A stretch of DNA of 64,000 nucleotides from Tenodera sinensis (GCA_030765045.1 CM060965.1:153307874-153371873), one strand, 5' to 3'. Numbered from the stretch's first letter, positions 11,901 through 26,900 are shown. Notes: generated by a model from the letters alone, not told the origin. Made by a program: numbers and translations.

Positions 11901-14900
11901 AAATCTTATTATACAAGAAGATGAAGATCTTCCTAAAACACAATTCATGTCTGTGTCAATCTTTTTGTAGAGTGAACCATCTCGGAGATATTCCTTATTA
12001 TTTGTGTGAGTTTTGGAGTACATACTTCTTTCATATGGAACATCGCTATTCATTTCTTATATATTAACAGTGCAAAGAACTGCTAAAAGCCTACTGCATT
12101 TCCCTATTCCCCTTGTACCTAGCAGGAAATAAACAATAAGATAATTTCTGCAAATGTCTGTCCCAACTAACATGAAGAAGATAGAAGAATAAGAGTTTGT
12201 AAGAAGTTATTACAAGAGTAGAGAAAGTCATGTGCATGCAACACATCAGATTTTTAATCAGATATTTAAAATAAAAGTTACACAAAAGAAAGAACTAACT
12301 CTCTTAAGAGCTAATTAGGATTCCTTCAATGTTTCATGCTCTTTGGAAAAATAAATCCATGACTGAGGTCAAAAGAAGTTAGCCTAATAATAAAAGTGTA
12401 TGAAAATGTATTAATATAAGTTTACATGAACCAAATGAACTTACTCTGAAATGTGGACAAATATATCTTCTCCTGTTGAATCAGAGGTAATAAAACCATG
12501 ACCTTTAGAGCGGCTGAAAGTTTTGACTCTTCCAGCTTCCGTTGGGTTCTCATGAGCTCGTGCTGACCTAAACAGATTAAGTACATTGCTCTCACTTATG
12601 CAACATTTACAGGGACAAATGTACCACTATTCTCTAACTACCAAAGTTTAAGAAACAGTAAACAATAAAATTAAAAAAGAATTCTAAAGTAAGCACAAAT
12701 TAGAAACTAGAAACTTCACTTATCTTAGTAATGTTTGCAAGTTGTTTTTTTCAAACACTGACTCGAGTTTCGAGCTATAGCTTTGAGAATGAGTTGGAGT
12801 CAACTCGAAACTCGAGTCAGTGTTTGAAAAAAATAACTTGCAAACAATAAGATAAGTGAAGTTTTTAGTTTCTAATTTGTTCTTACTTTAGAATCTTGTT
12901 GCTTCACTGTTAATAGCTTCATTTTCCTTAATTAAAAAAGAATCTTCAAGGAAGAACTTTGCTTACTGACAGAAGCTATCATCTTCATGTCTATTTCTTT
13001 CTCCTTTATTCCTTTGAAATCATTATATGCAAAGATATTTACCATTTGGTTACAAAGAGGAATATTTTGTCATTTATGTGACTATACACATATAAACAAA
13101 ACTTATGGTATATCCTCTAATTCTATAATTATATAGAGGTTTTACACTTGAGAAACTAATAATGTTATAACTTATAGATTGCATATTTTTTAAAATATTG
13201 GTTTTATTAACTTTTATTATGAAACATGCTCACATTTGCTCCCAAATGCACACTTCCAGATTCTCTGAAGGGTAGAGAATGATCCTAATTTAAGTGTGTG
13301 AGTGAGTGAGTGGGGTTTAAGGGCCTGTCGACGAGGAGGTCATTTGGGCCCGAAGTCCAAATGTAAAAACAGTAAAATGAACAAAGCTTCTAAGCTAGGT
13401 AAAACAGCAAAAAGTTAAAAAAGATAAAACTGTAGAATATTGCAAACACCCAAACTCAAAACACTGTGGATTAAGAACTCAAAGGTGAAAGCTAAAACAA
13501 TAAAAGAGTGAAAGTTAAAAGCCATCTAGGCTTAAAATGCTAAAATGTAAAACAAAACACCATACACTAAAAGCCCAAAAAGCTCTGAAGATAAAATACA
13601 AGTTTACTTGTTTCGTGAACCCAATTTCGGTGACAAGCTGCAGCACCTGATCTACAGATACAGGGTTATCGCCAAGAATTGACCACAGTGTAATACCCAG
13701 GCCAAGGGACTGGTACTCACAAGTGTATCATCAATAATCAAGCAGTACATGTGATTCAGAGAGTGATATACTGCATGTTTGGACAGACAGGTCCTAGTTT
13801 AAGAAATGTTCCCTTAATCCAGCTGAGATTTGAAACCCAAATCTGAATTGAGAAGCTAGGAAGCTGACCACTCCACTACAGAGGAAGTCTTTGACACTTT
13901 TGTTTATATACATAGTTAAGGATTAAAACATTGTACCTATTCAATCAATGCTTCATTTTTTGTTCATGCCCACACACACTCTTTTATACTATTAAAATGC
14001 TTTTCCCTTGGTTTTATGCTAACTCTTAAAGCTTCCTTAAAGGTAAACACATAGACATGAATATTAAATGTGAATAAGTGGCTAAGCATTAAACCCATTT
14101 CATTATTTTTATACATGGGTCACTCAATAGTTAGTGATAACATTTGATTCTACAAGAAAAAAAACATTTTTGAAACAGTCACATTGTTGCTGTGTCAGAA
14201 GTAATCTTCTCCAACATGAATAACCCACCTTCACAATCCAGGGAGAGATGGATGCCATTTAGTGTCTTGTTGTACTATCCTTCAAACAGATTACTCTATA
14301 GTGAGTGAGTAAGCCATGTCATTTGGGCCCAAAGTCAAATTTTGAAGTCTAAAACACTCACAAACTTATGGGCTTAACTGTCTGGTTCTAAACAAACTCC
14401 TCTAAGTGGTAATTTAATTTTCAGGAAAAGATAAAAATCATATGGACTCATAAATGGAGAGTATGGAGGATGCTCCAGAATTTCCCAGTTCCATCTGTGA
14501 AATAAATTAACTAGGGACAGCTATGTGAGTGTGGAGAGGAAAATGGTGCTCTGCACCATGAGACAAGGAAGAGCAAGAGGTTAAGTGTGCTATGTTCAGT
14601 GTTGGTAGGAGGGACGGAAATAAAATTTTAGGGATAAAGTCAAGTAGGTATTATAAAAAAGTGAAAGTTAAGTGAGGAAAGAAAGTGGAAGTGATAAAGA
14701 GATAAGAAGTAAGTGAATCCGTGAGGTGTAGGAGGGGCAATCATACACAATAAAACCAGGGTGTTAAGTTGCATGGGACCCTAGGATAAATTCTAAGTAC
14801 TCCAAATAGAGAGAAATTGTAACATACGTAATGCTTATACAAAGAAATAAAGTTAATAATACGTTCAATTCAATGTGAGTGTGAGCATCATCATCTACCA

Positions 14901-17900
14901 CAATAGGATGAGAATTCAGAAGATTTGTATGTTTACAACACAGCTGGTTGTAAATGATGTTCCAGAAAATAACTAACATGCACCATTCTCACGATTTCCT
15001 GAAGGAACTGAATTTATGACAAGAATACCATCAAAATCATAAACCACTATGAACAAGACTAAGTGGATCCTGTTCATGCCGATTCTTTTTAGGCCATGGG
15101 GAATCATTATGCCACAACTAATTTGAAAATTTTAATTGGTATCATCGAACCCAGGTTTCATTTAAGGTCAAAGGAAATTTTTTTTAATTTTTTTTTATTT
15201 TGATTAACGTCCTCCAACATTGTGTCATATCGGACGAATGAATGAAATGAAATGGGTGAAATGATGCTCAAATGAGCCCGAGGTCCATGGAGCTTTAAGT
15301 TACCCGACATTCGTCTTCTCAGGGTAGGGAAAACCAAGGTCAAAGGAAATGCTCGTCTTCACTTCCATTCAGTTTTAAGAGCAATCTTGCTATTTCCATT
15401 CCCTGTCACATGTTTCCTCTTCAAGGTTATGTAGAACCCATCAAGCACAGATTTTCCACATCTTTAACTTCTTAAGTATATGAACAATCACACCAGGAGC
15501 AATTCCAACTTCCCTTACTAGTTTAATAGAAGTCCAACAGCAGTATATTTCCAGCAGTGCTTAACATCGTTCACATGCATATCATCACTTGCCGATTATG
15601 GTCTGCCAGCTCCACATTTTTTATGAACATATTACCTGCCTTTGTGAAATGCATGCACTCACCTAGCCACAATATGGTAAAATCTCTCTACCATAAGCTT
15701 CCAGTAATGCTGCAGAACATTGTCAAGCATTTTTATCTTTTGCAATCTGAACGTCAATAAAGCATGTTTGTTCCTATTAATAAACATTTTAGGGCATTAC
15801 AGATAACAGCCAACAATTTAAACTCATTACAAAAATCATAAATAAGAAAATTCTCTTTAAACTCACATATAATACACATCAGATGCTCTTCTGTCTTATT
15901 ATTATAGGCTTTATCATTAACCACTGATAGCACCATATACAAACTGCCACAAATTATTGAATGACTCTTGTATTAATTGAACGACCAATCTATTTATTGT
16001 CCTCACCAATCCTCCTTTCTTTCTCATAATATATTATTAGAACTGTCAGTTTACTTCTTAAATAGGGATGGGACCTCAGTGGAATTGAAATTTGTCTAAT
16101 ACCCTGGTGCCGTTTTTATTAATATTCTTACATAGCAGCAGGAATAATGTTCTTAGTGAAAGATGAAATACTTTGATATCAGACGCGATTATCTGCAGGG
16201 TCGAGGTTACAGAATGGAATGCATAAATCAACGTTCCTTTATCACAACATATTTATTTGTTAATTTACACTTTCAGCACCATATTAATTAATCAACAATT
16301 TTCACAGTTTGGTAGAATCTACACTGTATAAAAGTTTGGGTGAAAGTTACATGTTCACGCGCTACCAAAAAAAACACATCCTTTCATCTTGAGCACACAG
16401 ACGCTAATGAAAACAGTCCCTGGCGTCTCTCTTACGCAACACCGCCATTCTTTTGTATTCATCCGCGCAATAGTTTCTATTGGTTGAACACAAAGTGACA
16501 AGAAAACATTGGCTATCTTGAATATTAAAAAATAAGTCCCTGATACACCCAAACAAGAACTAGAAATTTACACACTCTTACAAAAATATTTACATGAACG
16601 ATTTTCTATTGGTCAATATTCTGTCTCATATGCCCCTTGTTTTGTTTTTCAAGTTGTCACCTATATTTACAATCTTGAAACACAATACAATACTTCTCCC
16701 TACTCCTATGATTCAATCACTTTGTACAATATTTTTTTTTTTTCTTTACAGTCTTCTTCACTGTTTGTCTTTGTCTTTTGTTTTGGCATGATATAGCATG
16801 TCTTTTTAAATTTCACATATTCAATTACTACACAATACATTCAGTTATTATACAATACATATTTAGTTATTGTACAACACATTTGGTTACTACATATGTC
16901 CAATTATTATACAATACATATTCAGTTATTGTACAATATATCCAGCTATCATACCACATATGTTCTGCTATTATACAATACATATTCAGTTATTACACAA
17001 TACACATTCAGTTTTTTTTGCATAACACATTTAGTTATTACTCAACATATCCAGTTATTACACAATATATCCAGTTATCATACAATACATATTCAGTTAT
17101 TGTACAACACATATTCAGTTATTATACAACACATACTCAGTTATTGTACATTTGACATTGACACAAATATAATTTAAGTGTATCATGGTTTATTATGTGG
17201 TTTTTGACTTGTATTCATTGCTATGAGGAGAGAAAAACAGGATACAAATTTTGAGCTAATGATTATGATCATGTTTATGGCAATATTTTACTCATTTCTT
17301 TGCCTTCTTTGTCTTATAAGCTTATGTATAGGCAGGTTGTTGAGTCGGTTCTTAAACTCTGATGTTACTAATGGTACCATTTTTTTTTAATTGGGTTATT
17401 ATTCATTGTTGTTTGGTTCAACATTTCTTCGAGCTTAGCATTGGCTATATTCATCTTAATTCATGGGCATTGTTTTTCTGATTATGGTTTTCCTCACTTC
17501 ACTAATTGTCACTTCTTTGTCTCTTATTTCTATAAGAGAAAACTTCTATACTTATAATTATTCTGTAATTGTATTATTTTTCTTCTCAATTTACCCTTGA
17601 CATCTTTGTGTCGAAATATTATATCTTTGTCATCATAATTGATTCCTTTTTATTTTTGTTCCTGACATCCTTATGTCAAAAACATATTATCTTCCGTCGC
17701 TCTGATTCATTTCTTTAATGACAATCAGTGTCCTCATCTGTCTTTGTTGACAATGCTCTTTGTGGTCGATATAGCCAATGACTGTGTTGGTTTTCTTCCT
17801 TGTTGTAATTCCTAATCTGAACATAATTTTCTATAAGTAACCCATTAAAAATTGTTATCTTCCTTCATCTCTACTACTCCTGCCTTACACATTTGTTGGC

Positions 17901-20900
17901 AAAGACTATTTGGTCCTTTCTTTGTATGGCTTCAATTTATTTTTATGGTATCTTCCTACCAACTTGCCATTTGTATTCTGTAGCTCATACGTGTGGTCAC
18001 CCAGCTGTTTTGTTATGACTAGTGGTTCCATCTCTCTCTTCGTGTAGCCATCATGGTGTCGATGTCAATTGTAAGTTGCTGAGATTTTGTTGTTTGTCAT
18101 CCACTCGGTTGGGACGAACTTAGTTGTTGTAATTTCCCTGAGTGTTGGTGGTGTTGGTTGTTTCTGTATTTTGAGCAACATCTGCCCTATTTGGCACATT
18201 TTCATCTACTTCCTGCTGTCTCATATTGTCAGTGTTCCCTTGGTTTCTGCCCCTTTGACGTGAACCCCTATTGTATGACGGCCTATGGCTGTTCAAGTAT
18301 TCCCTACAGAATCGTATATGATTCACTTGATGGGTACGGTCTCCTGGTCTTCCACGATCATATGTATATGTTCTGTATCTCGATTCACCCCTCGGTATTG
18401 TGTCGTGGTACCGCTGTCTTGTGTTCTCCATCCTCTCGCCATGATTATGTGCCCCTCTCCCCCTTTCATGGGTGCTCCTAGTATTTCTATGTTCTCCCTC
18501 ACTCTGGTTGTTCGTAGCCGTGTTCCGGTTTAAGATGGGTGAGTTTGGGTGACCGTTCCTATGTCTATGCTCATTAGGCCGACCATTTTGTGTTTCGAAG
18601 GCTGTCAGCAATTCTATCATATCTGCAAAATCTACTGGCCTCGCAACAATTAACCCTGTTCTCACTGTGTCTGGGAAATGTCTTGTTATGCTGGTAATTA
18701 GTTCTGCCTCCGACAAGTTGGGGTCTAATAGCTTTCCTTTGTTAGCTACTTTCATAAAATAATCGACTAGCGACAACCCTTTGGTTGGATCGTATCTACT
18801 TGTCACTAGCTCTACCCTAGTTTGGTTTTGTTTAGCTGGGCCCCAATACCTTGATAGGAATAAATTTCTGAATGAGCTATACGACTCATGACCAGCTAGT
18901 GTTAACCTGAGCCATTCTAACGCCTTGTTTTTTAAGCTTTTCTTAACTATCATCATCCTAAGCTCGTTTGGTATCCTTTTTACTTTAAAATATTCTTCCA
19001 TCTCTTTAACAAAGAGTTTTGGATCGTCTCCCTTCTCCTCGTCAAATGTAGGTGGTGTGATTTCATGTAATATGCTGTTGGTGTAACATGTGTTGTGTGT
19101 CGTGTCATTGTTTGGTTGTGAACCTCTTTCTCTGTATGGTGAGTCAACATTTTGTACATTATTCAAATAACTCTCATCTTGTACATTACTTACATCTAAA
19201 TCATCTTGCCTCTGTAATGCATTCACAACCTCATTTACATTAGCCAAACTTTCTTTTCCTTTTTTCATTTCTTCACAAATTGATTTTAAGTCATTTTTTA
19301 TTTCTAAGTGGCTCTGTTTCATATCATTTATAGCATCCTGTTGTAAATGCATCACATCACTCATTGTCTTAATTTTAGGAATTACAATTTGTTCTACAGT
19401 TTCATTAATAATGTCTTTCTTTACTACCTCAATCTCTTTCCTTAATTCCTCAGTTATTTCTGCTTTTACATTTGTAATCTTACAGTCTACACTTGCATTA
19501 CAGTCTGTTATTTCCTCTCTACACCTAACAATTTCTCCTTCTAACACAATCTTATTCTCTCTCATCTCTGATTCTATCTTTCCCATCCTATCTCCTACGA
19601 TTTCTATCCTAGCTTCTAAGGCTTCCTTTGTTTCATTTAAGTTTTTATGTACTAATTTAAAATTAGTTTCCATTACTTTCATATTTTCTTTACACTCCTG
19701 TCTTCCTAATTCTATTTTCTGTTCTAAGTTCTGTCTTCCTAATTCCATTTTCTGTTCTAAGTTCTGTCTACCTAATTCCATTTTCGGTTCTAAGTTCTGT
19801 CTACCTAATTCCATTTTTTGTTCTAAGTTCTGTCTCACTTCCTCCATTTTCTGACCTATTTCTTTTTTATTATTTTCCAAGTCCTCTCTCACTCCCTCTA
19901 TTTTCTGACCTAAACTTTGTTCTATGTCCTGTTTTAATTCTGCATTATTTTGTTCCATCTTCTGACCTAATTCTACCTTATTTTGTTCCATTTTTTGGCC
20001 TAAACTTTGTTCTAGTCTTTCAAACATGATCATCATTAACCTTTGGTCTTTGCTTATTTCCACCTGTTCCTCACTTTCTAATTCTACCTGATAACTAGGC
20101 CTATCTGCCCCTTCCCCCACTCCTGTTTCTATCTCTTTTCGCGACATTTTAATTTCTTTATCCAATTCACTTAAAGTTAAAAGTCCCACTACTTTGCCGC
20201 TTCTCAGTAACATAAAAAATGGAAATGAAATGTATGTAAAAACAAAAATTTTGGATCCTACTTTCTTTTCCGTTGGTTCTCCGTCCAGTTATTTACGTCT
20301 CCTGGGTAGTTGGCTTCGCTAGATGATCTCCGGTGTTTTTTTTCCCACGTTGATTCTCCGTGTATCGATGATATCAAACGATGGTCTAATGGCGTCTTTT
20401 TCCTGCGCGATGGGATGGCGTCATTTGATGTTAACACTTCGTACTCGTAATTTTGCATTCCATTCTAAATTCGCGCTCCACGTTGGGTAAGCCATTTTGG
20501 TGCTGTTTTTATTAATGATTCAGTACATAGCATACCGGAATAATGTTCTTAGTGAAAGATGAAATACTTTGATATCAGACGCGATTATCTGCAGGGTCGA
20601 GGTTACAGAATGGAATGCATAAATCAACGTTCCTTTATCACAACATATTTATTTGTTAATTTACACTTTCAGCACCATATTAATTAATCAACAATTTTCA
20701 CAGTTTGGTAGAATCTACACTGTATAAAAGTTTGGGTGAAAGTTACATGTTCACGCGCTACCAAAAAAAAACACATCCTTTCATCTTGAGCACACAGACG
20801 CTAATGAAAACAGTCCCTGGCGTCTCTCTTACGCAACACCGCCATTCTTTTGTATTCATCCGCGCAATAGTTTCTATTGGTTGAACACAAAGTGACAAGA

Positions 20901-23900
20901 AAACATTGGCTATCTTGAATATTAAAAAATAAGTCCCTGATACACCCAAACAAGAACTAGAAATTTACACACTCTTACAAAAATATTTACATGAACGATT
21001 TTCTATTGGTCAATATTCTGTCTCAACCCACTTAAAATAAATAACATTTTGATACTTCAGAAATTTTAAGTTTTCACTTTTCTAATCTAAGAGACCATTA
21101 CTGGCAGATATGCTTTATGCTAAGGAAGGTAAAAAACAATAGAATGCAAATGAAGCTTCACATTATTGCCTAACATGTGTCACCAAAGTATTGCTGAATT
21201 CATCATTCTTGGTTCCTACATATAACTGCGTACTCTTCACTTGAATCAATACAACATTCCATCAGCTCTAATACTACTATATTTCTGTAGCTTCAGGGTT
21301 TATACTATTCAGAGGTATTTTGTTTCTGTAGCTTGTATTTAGTTCTAATCTCCTGCATCAGGCACCTGCCCAGGTGACAGATAGGGTAATGCTTTCTAGA
21401 TATGGCTTGTACCAAAGAAATGAAATACTCAGAGTAGACCACAGGTGCATGCAAGATTTGACTCAAGTCACAATGAAGACAACACATTTACAATAAATGT
21501 CTCAAAAAGCATCTGAGAATTCAGGAGCAGAGAGGAAGCAGCTCCTCTATCGAACCAACTCTTGTGCAGTGTTCATACCACATTGACCAAGAGAAATTTC
21601 TATGTACTGAAAAGCTTGAAACCAATAGCCAAACTGATCAAACTGAATCAGGCTCTTATGTCTAAACAAAAACTTTCAAAACAATGGTATAAGGAACTTA
21701 TAAGCCTGTAACATTAACTAAGTTATGAATGAAACTAATTTAGTTGATGCACCTTACTACTTTGTTTCTGTAGCCATCTAGTCTGCTCTCGGCCTTTATA
21801 TTTACTTACTCCAATACTCAAAATTAGTGAATCCTGCAGAAATTAATGTGAATTTCATATGTGAAATAATTCAGCATTTGAAAAATTACATTTTCTTGGC
21901 TCTTAGTTTTTGGCTATACAGTCATACTCAGGTTATACTTTCCATGTTAGCATATCCCATACAGTGTATCGTGTGACAAGTTTTGTTATACAATTTATTT
22001 GATTCAGCATCCCATAATGTACTGCAATGCTCTTAAATAAAATATTAGTGAAGTATGGAGTTCATTTGAAATGGATGGAGCTAATAACAGCAGTGTGTAA
22101 CATATAAGGAAAAATATTTTTGTGCTGTGGTATGGAATGCAATATATTATATTAAAAGAAGTATATGCTTCTACACACCAAATGAAACTTACAGAGTCTT
22201 CATTGAGGAAGCAACTTAATAGTTTACCATAGGTGTGAGAGCCTGATTCTACAACCTGAAAATGAGGAGCAATGCCTTGCAGTTCTGTAACTTAAAATCA
22301 GTCACATAAGATAAAATAGTGAAAGCTACTCATACTCAGCTCAGAGAATAATCCTATATGAAGGGAAACAAAGAAACTGATAATAGAACTTGGATCAAAT
22401 GACTTAACACATTCATACTACTTCACTTACTCAACATTTTGAGGTTATGTTTCACAGATTGATTATGTACATCATCAGCTGTTATGCAGAAAACTGTCTG
22501 TGAAATAATGTCCTCAAAATTTTAAGTAAATGAAGCAGTAAGAATGTGTTAAACCAAGTCATCTATCTTATATTAATGTATTTGGTTTCACTCTGTTTAG
22601 TTCCTTCATATTATGCTCATCTGTGTTATGTGTATGTAGAAAACAGAAACCAATCAGTATAAAGCATCAAACATGGTACTTATACCAAGATATGCCAAAT
22701 TTATTTTGGTCTTATTTTAGCAACAAAGCCTAAAAAGTGTGTACACAAATTATAAATACATTTTTGGGATGCAGAGTTAAGGGAATTCATTACTTTCAAA
22801 TGGTTAACTTATAGAATTTTGGTTTTTTGCAAGAAAATAAAGAGCCTGCTTCTGTAGTATGGGGACAGCATGTCTGTCTCATATTCAAGAAGTCCCAAAT
22901 TCAAATCTTGGTTAAAGTTATTTGGATAAGGTTTTTTTTTCTGGAATTTCCCTTAATCTTGAGAAGACAAATGTCAGGTAACATTAAGCTCTACAGACTC
23001 TAGGCTCATTTGAGTATTATTTTACTCATTCGTTATCGGATATAATGTACCAGGTTAAAGGACATTAAACTTAAAGAAAAGTACTGTAACATCTGACAAT
23101 TCAACAAATCCTACTTCTGACACCAACGTAACAAAATTACAAATTCCAGTGTAATTGCTTTTACGTCACTGTATTCTCTTCCAAAACTTTTTCACAAATA
23201 CACAGTTCTCTTTTACTAACGTTAACACAGTTTTAAGTCCTTTGTGATATTACAACTCTCAACTGTTTCTTCTCATAACCTTGATTCACTCCTTTCTGAC
23301 TTTCTTCATTTCTCTGTCTCTCAAACAAGCTGACTGTGATGATACAATCACTTGACATTTATTAACTGTTTCGCTATCTTCTTTTTGATGCGACTGTACA
23401 CACACACACACACACACTAAAGCTAAAAACTAACTCCAACTCCTGTTGCCTCGCCTCCTTATAGAGCAAGGATGATGTAACACAGACCTTTCTTGAACTT
23501 TTACAAATACATCGGTCGCTTCTTGAATAATCTCGAAAACCCCTTACACATGCTGCACTCATTGTTGTGCGTATTCACAAATAGTCACATGAGGCAGCCT
23601 GACCTTGAGCACCTTTGATGCCTGTAGTGTAAGGCAGCCAGACCCTGAACCTTTGTTGTGTTGCTGCTGCCACCACCATTGCTGTCATAATACTTTAAGA
23701 GGAAGCGAAATTGTTAAGTCATCCAAAAAAAAATATATATATATATATTGAACCAACCATTTGAAAGTAATTACTTACTGTAAAGAATTAAGATTTGGCC
23801 ATAAACGTTTATCAATAATTATTGATCATAACTGATACAGGCAAGTTGCCTTTGAGATATGTTGTGGAAATATTAAGCTTTCTTTACATAAATTCTTATA

Positions 23901-26900
23901 TAATGCAGTTGTCCTGGGGAACCTAATAAGTAGGGCTAGGATGTTTATGGCCTAAAAGAGTGGATAATATGACTGCAAATATGCCCTTAAATATGACTAA
24001 ATATGACCAAAAAATCCTAAAATATGACCTAAAAAGAACATATTTTCTTAAAATATTCTTAATTCAAAACTTTCAATGACACCACATGAATTCAATCAGC
24101 CAATCACATTTAAATAATAAAGGTCATTTACAGTTTTATCTGTAATATATATACTTCTAAATTTCAAGAATTTGCTTGTTTGACCGGTTCCAAACAATAT
24201 TTTGTGGACTATGCACTTCCTTATAAAATATGAACATTTGAGTTAATCATAAAATTAAGTTACCTATTAATTAGGGGATGAATGTTAAATTAATGAATTA
24301 AGTTTCTAAATATTACGTATGAGTTTTCAGTTTCCATTTTTGTCTGCATTGCACTATAACCACATGCATTTTCAGATTCTCGAATAGGAATCTGCTCCTA
24401 AGTCATTGCAATTTAGCTTTGGTTCATCTTCTTCCAGAACAGCATCACTGCCACTTAGAATATCTTTAATTTTGCAGTGTTACATGCCTCACATTTCCAT
24501 TCCACACGTTACAAAGTTTGTTCTTTACAGCAGCCCCAACACTTCCTTGGGCTAGCTCACTTTCTACACCTTTTACTTGCTGCAATCAACTGTCTCTAGA
24601 CAAGAAATTGCTCTTGTGATGGCTCCATAATTTGACTTGATGTATGCCAAATTTCCCTTCAAGCTGCCGGAGAACAAGTCTTGTACAATTTTAATGCAAG
24701 ATGCCTCCCGATTGTCAAATTCATTGATAATTTCCTCAATAGCTTCATAATTTTTGCAGAAATATTCAGCTGCACTAAGCAATGTACCCATCTTGTCAGT
24801 ATTGGCTGGGGTGGAAGTGAAGAAAGTGTTGAAATTTTGTCAGTGTCTTTGGAGATTTTAGAAATATTTTTTCACATTTGATACCAATTTATCCACATCA
24901 TGAAAATGCACTCTCACTTACTCTGCAACTCTGTGCAAACCATTAGCAAAGCATGTTAAATGTGCCATTTTTGGATAGAGCATTTCAAGGCCTTAGCTTT
25001 CACCATGTTTGGCAAAGCATTAGTGCAAACAGTAAAACTTGTTCCTGTTTTACTTCACCATCCCACAACAGCTTCATAGCGTTGTCAAAAAGAACAGCAA
25101 TTGTAGAATGGTTTGCTGCTTCAAGTGCTTCACAATCGAGCAAAAATATATCATCAGGGCGATCAGGAAATAGTCTGCCAACAATAACATTAGCAACATA
25201 TCTCCCACAAGCGTCTGTAGTTTCATCTATTGAAACCCAAATTCTATTGTTGCCTACAATGTTTCTGATTTTTTGCACTGTACTGTCATAACATGCAGGT
25301 AAACAATTTTTCTCAGTGTAGATTCGTTTGTAACTGTATGACTTGTTTATTTTCCCATAAATTTTATCAACTGTCCGTTTTTAAGCTTATTTAGAGGGAT
25401 GTTGGCAGACACCAGCATCTCACACAGGTCCTTTGAGAAATCCAACATTTTATTTGATGTAGAAGGGGTTGTCACATTGCACAAAAATCTCTGTTTCATT
25501 TCTTGAACTGAGTGTCTGTTTATGCTGTTCACATGTTTGACTGTGTCACAATGCTACTGAATATTTAATCGATTTGCAGATGTCACTTTCACTTCACACA
25601 GTTTGCAGTAAACAATTTTCCCATCAGTGCTGGAATGTTTTTCTCCAAACATTTTAGGAGAAAACAAAACTTTTTAGTTTTACACTTTCAGAACATTTAA
25701 CTATCAGCACGTTAATATTTCCAGATACAACTTCAAATGTGAAATGAAAATGTTTTAAAAACAACAAGAAGAGATAGGAAAGGATAAGCCGGCATAGTGG
25801 TCTTAGTACCTGCGTGGTACCTGAACTGTTATTGTCCCTTCATGAAATTCCAGTTACAGTGAAACCAAGTTATTAGTGACTCTTTTTCCGAGAAATGTTA
25901 ACTTGACCATTAAGTGCATTTATTGCATAGTTGTATTCTTTTCGAATTCATAAGTGAGGTATGACGAAATATGACATATGATCAAAATATGACCAAAACC
26001 ATAAAAATGACAAAAGTATGACTTAATATGCAAAATAAAAACTGTCTAACTGGGATTAAAAATATGAAATTCGTGCTTAATTTGTGTTTGTGGTGAGAAT
26101 GGGTGTAAAGACAAAAATATAACATGTCATAAACATCCTAACCCTACTAATAAGAGTATTGTCTTGACCCTTGTGATATGCCTTAGAATCTGGCACAATG
26201 TAGGTGCACTTTGAATATCTCTTGCTGCAAATGCAGATAATCCTATACAACAAATTTTGAAGTTTTGTTTCCATCACTCCTTTTTCTTAAGGAATACATA
26301 CTACGCTGAACATGAATATGACAATGAAAATGCCAGATTAGTTCCAGATTAAGGCTAATTACAATTATATATTAAGTCATATATTCTGGGAAAATCTACT
26401 TGATATTCATAATTGTTTAACTCGATTAAATATAAATTTCTCTGAGAGGTAGAACTGGAACTTAAAAATTCAATGCCACAACGGGATTTGAACCACAGAC
26501 CTTCCGCTTACTGGGCGGCTGCTCTACCACTGAGCTATTGTGACAAAACTGCCAGAATGGCATTAAATTCCCAAACCAGTTCGTATTTAAAAACACCAAC
26601 AGTAAGTTTGTTGGCATAAATAAATTACAAGGGCCGTTCAGAAAGTAACCTCCGGTTGATTGCAAAAAATTCACCAAGTTAAATAAAAATATTTTAATAT
26701 ATACATCTTACAACTACATCTTTGCACTATTTTTCTACATAGTCTCCATAACGATTGAGGCACTTATCGTATCTGTTCACAAGCTTTGAAATTCCTTCTG
26801 CATAAAAATCACCCGCTTGTGCCTGGAGCCAGCCTGTGACCGCATCTTTGAGCTCTTTGTCGTCATCAAACCGCTGGGACCTGAGCCATTTCTTCATATG

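Larger units (their letters stand above)
16105..21025 (-). mobile_element. LTR retrotransposon, gag-only (Ty3-like), complete with TSD
   Basis: Direct repeats of 524 and 528 bp (16105-16628, 20498-21025) begin TGGTGC and end GTCTCA on the plus strand, so each LTR is TG...CA on the coding strand. A 4-bp duplication ACCC (16101-16104, 21026-21029) flanks the element. On the minus strand the 5' LTR is followed by a primer-site candidate starting TGGCTTACCC, then gag, then only a scrap of integrase, a tandem-repeat region and a purine-rich tract. The LTRs look nearly identical apart from about 45 bp at one end, which suggests a recent insertion. With no protease, RT or RNase H it must depend on a partner element. 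Confidence 0.93.

Noticed and set aside
16811..17153. CRISPR-like array
   Set aside because: Repeats are degenerate and contiguous with no unique spacers, inside a retrotransposon in a eukaryotic genome.
19411..19854. Plus-strand ORF rich in Ser/Phe/Leu
   Set aside because: It is the complement of the gag coiled-coil repeat.
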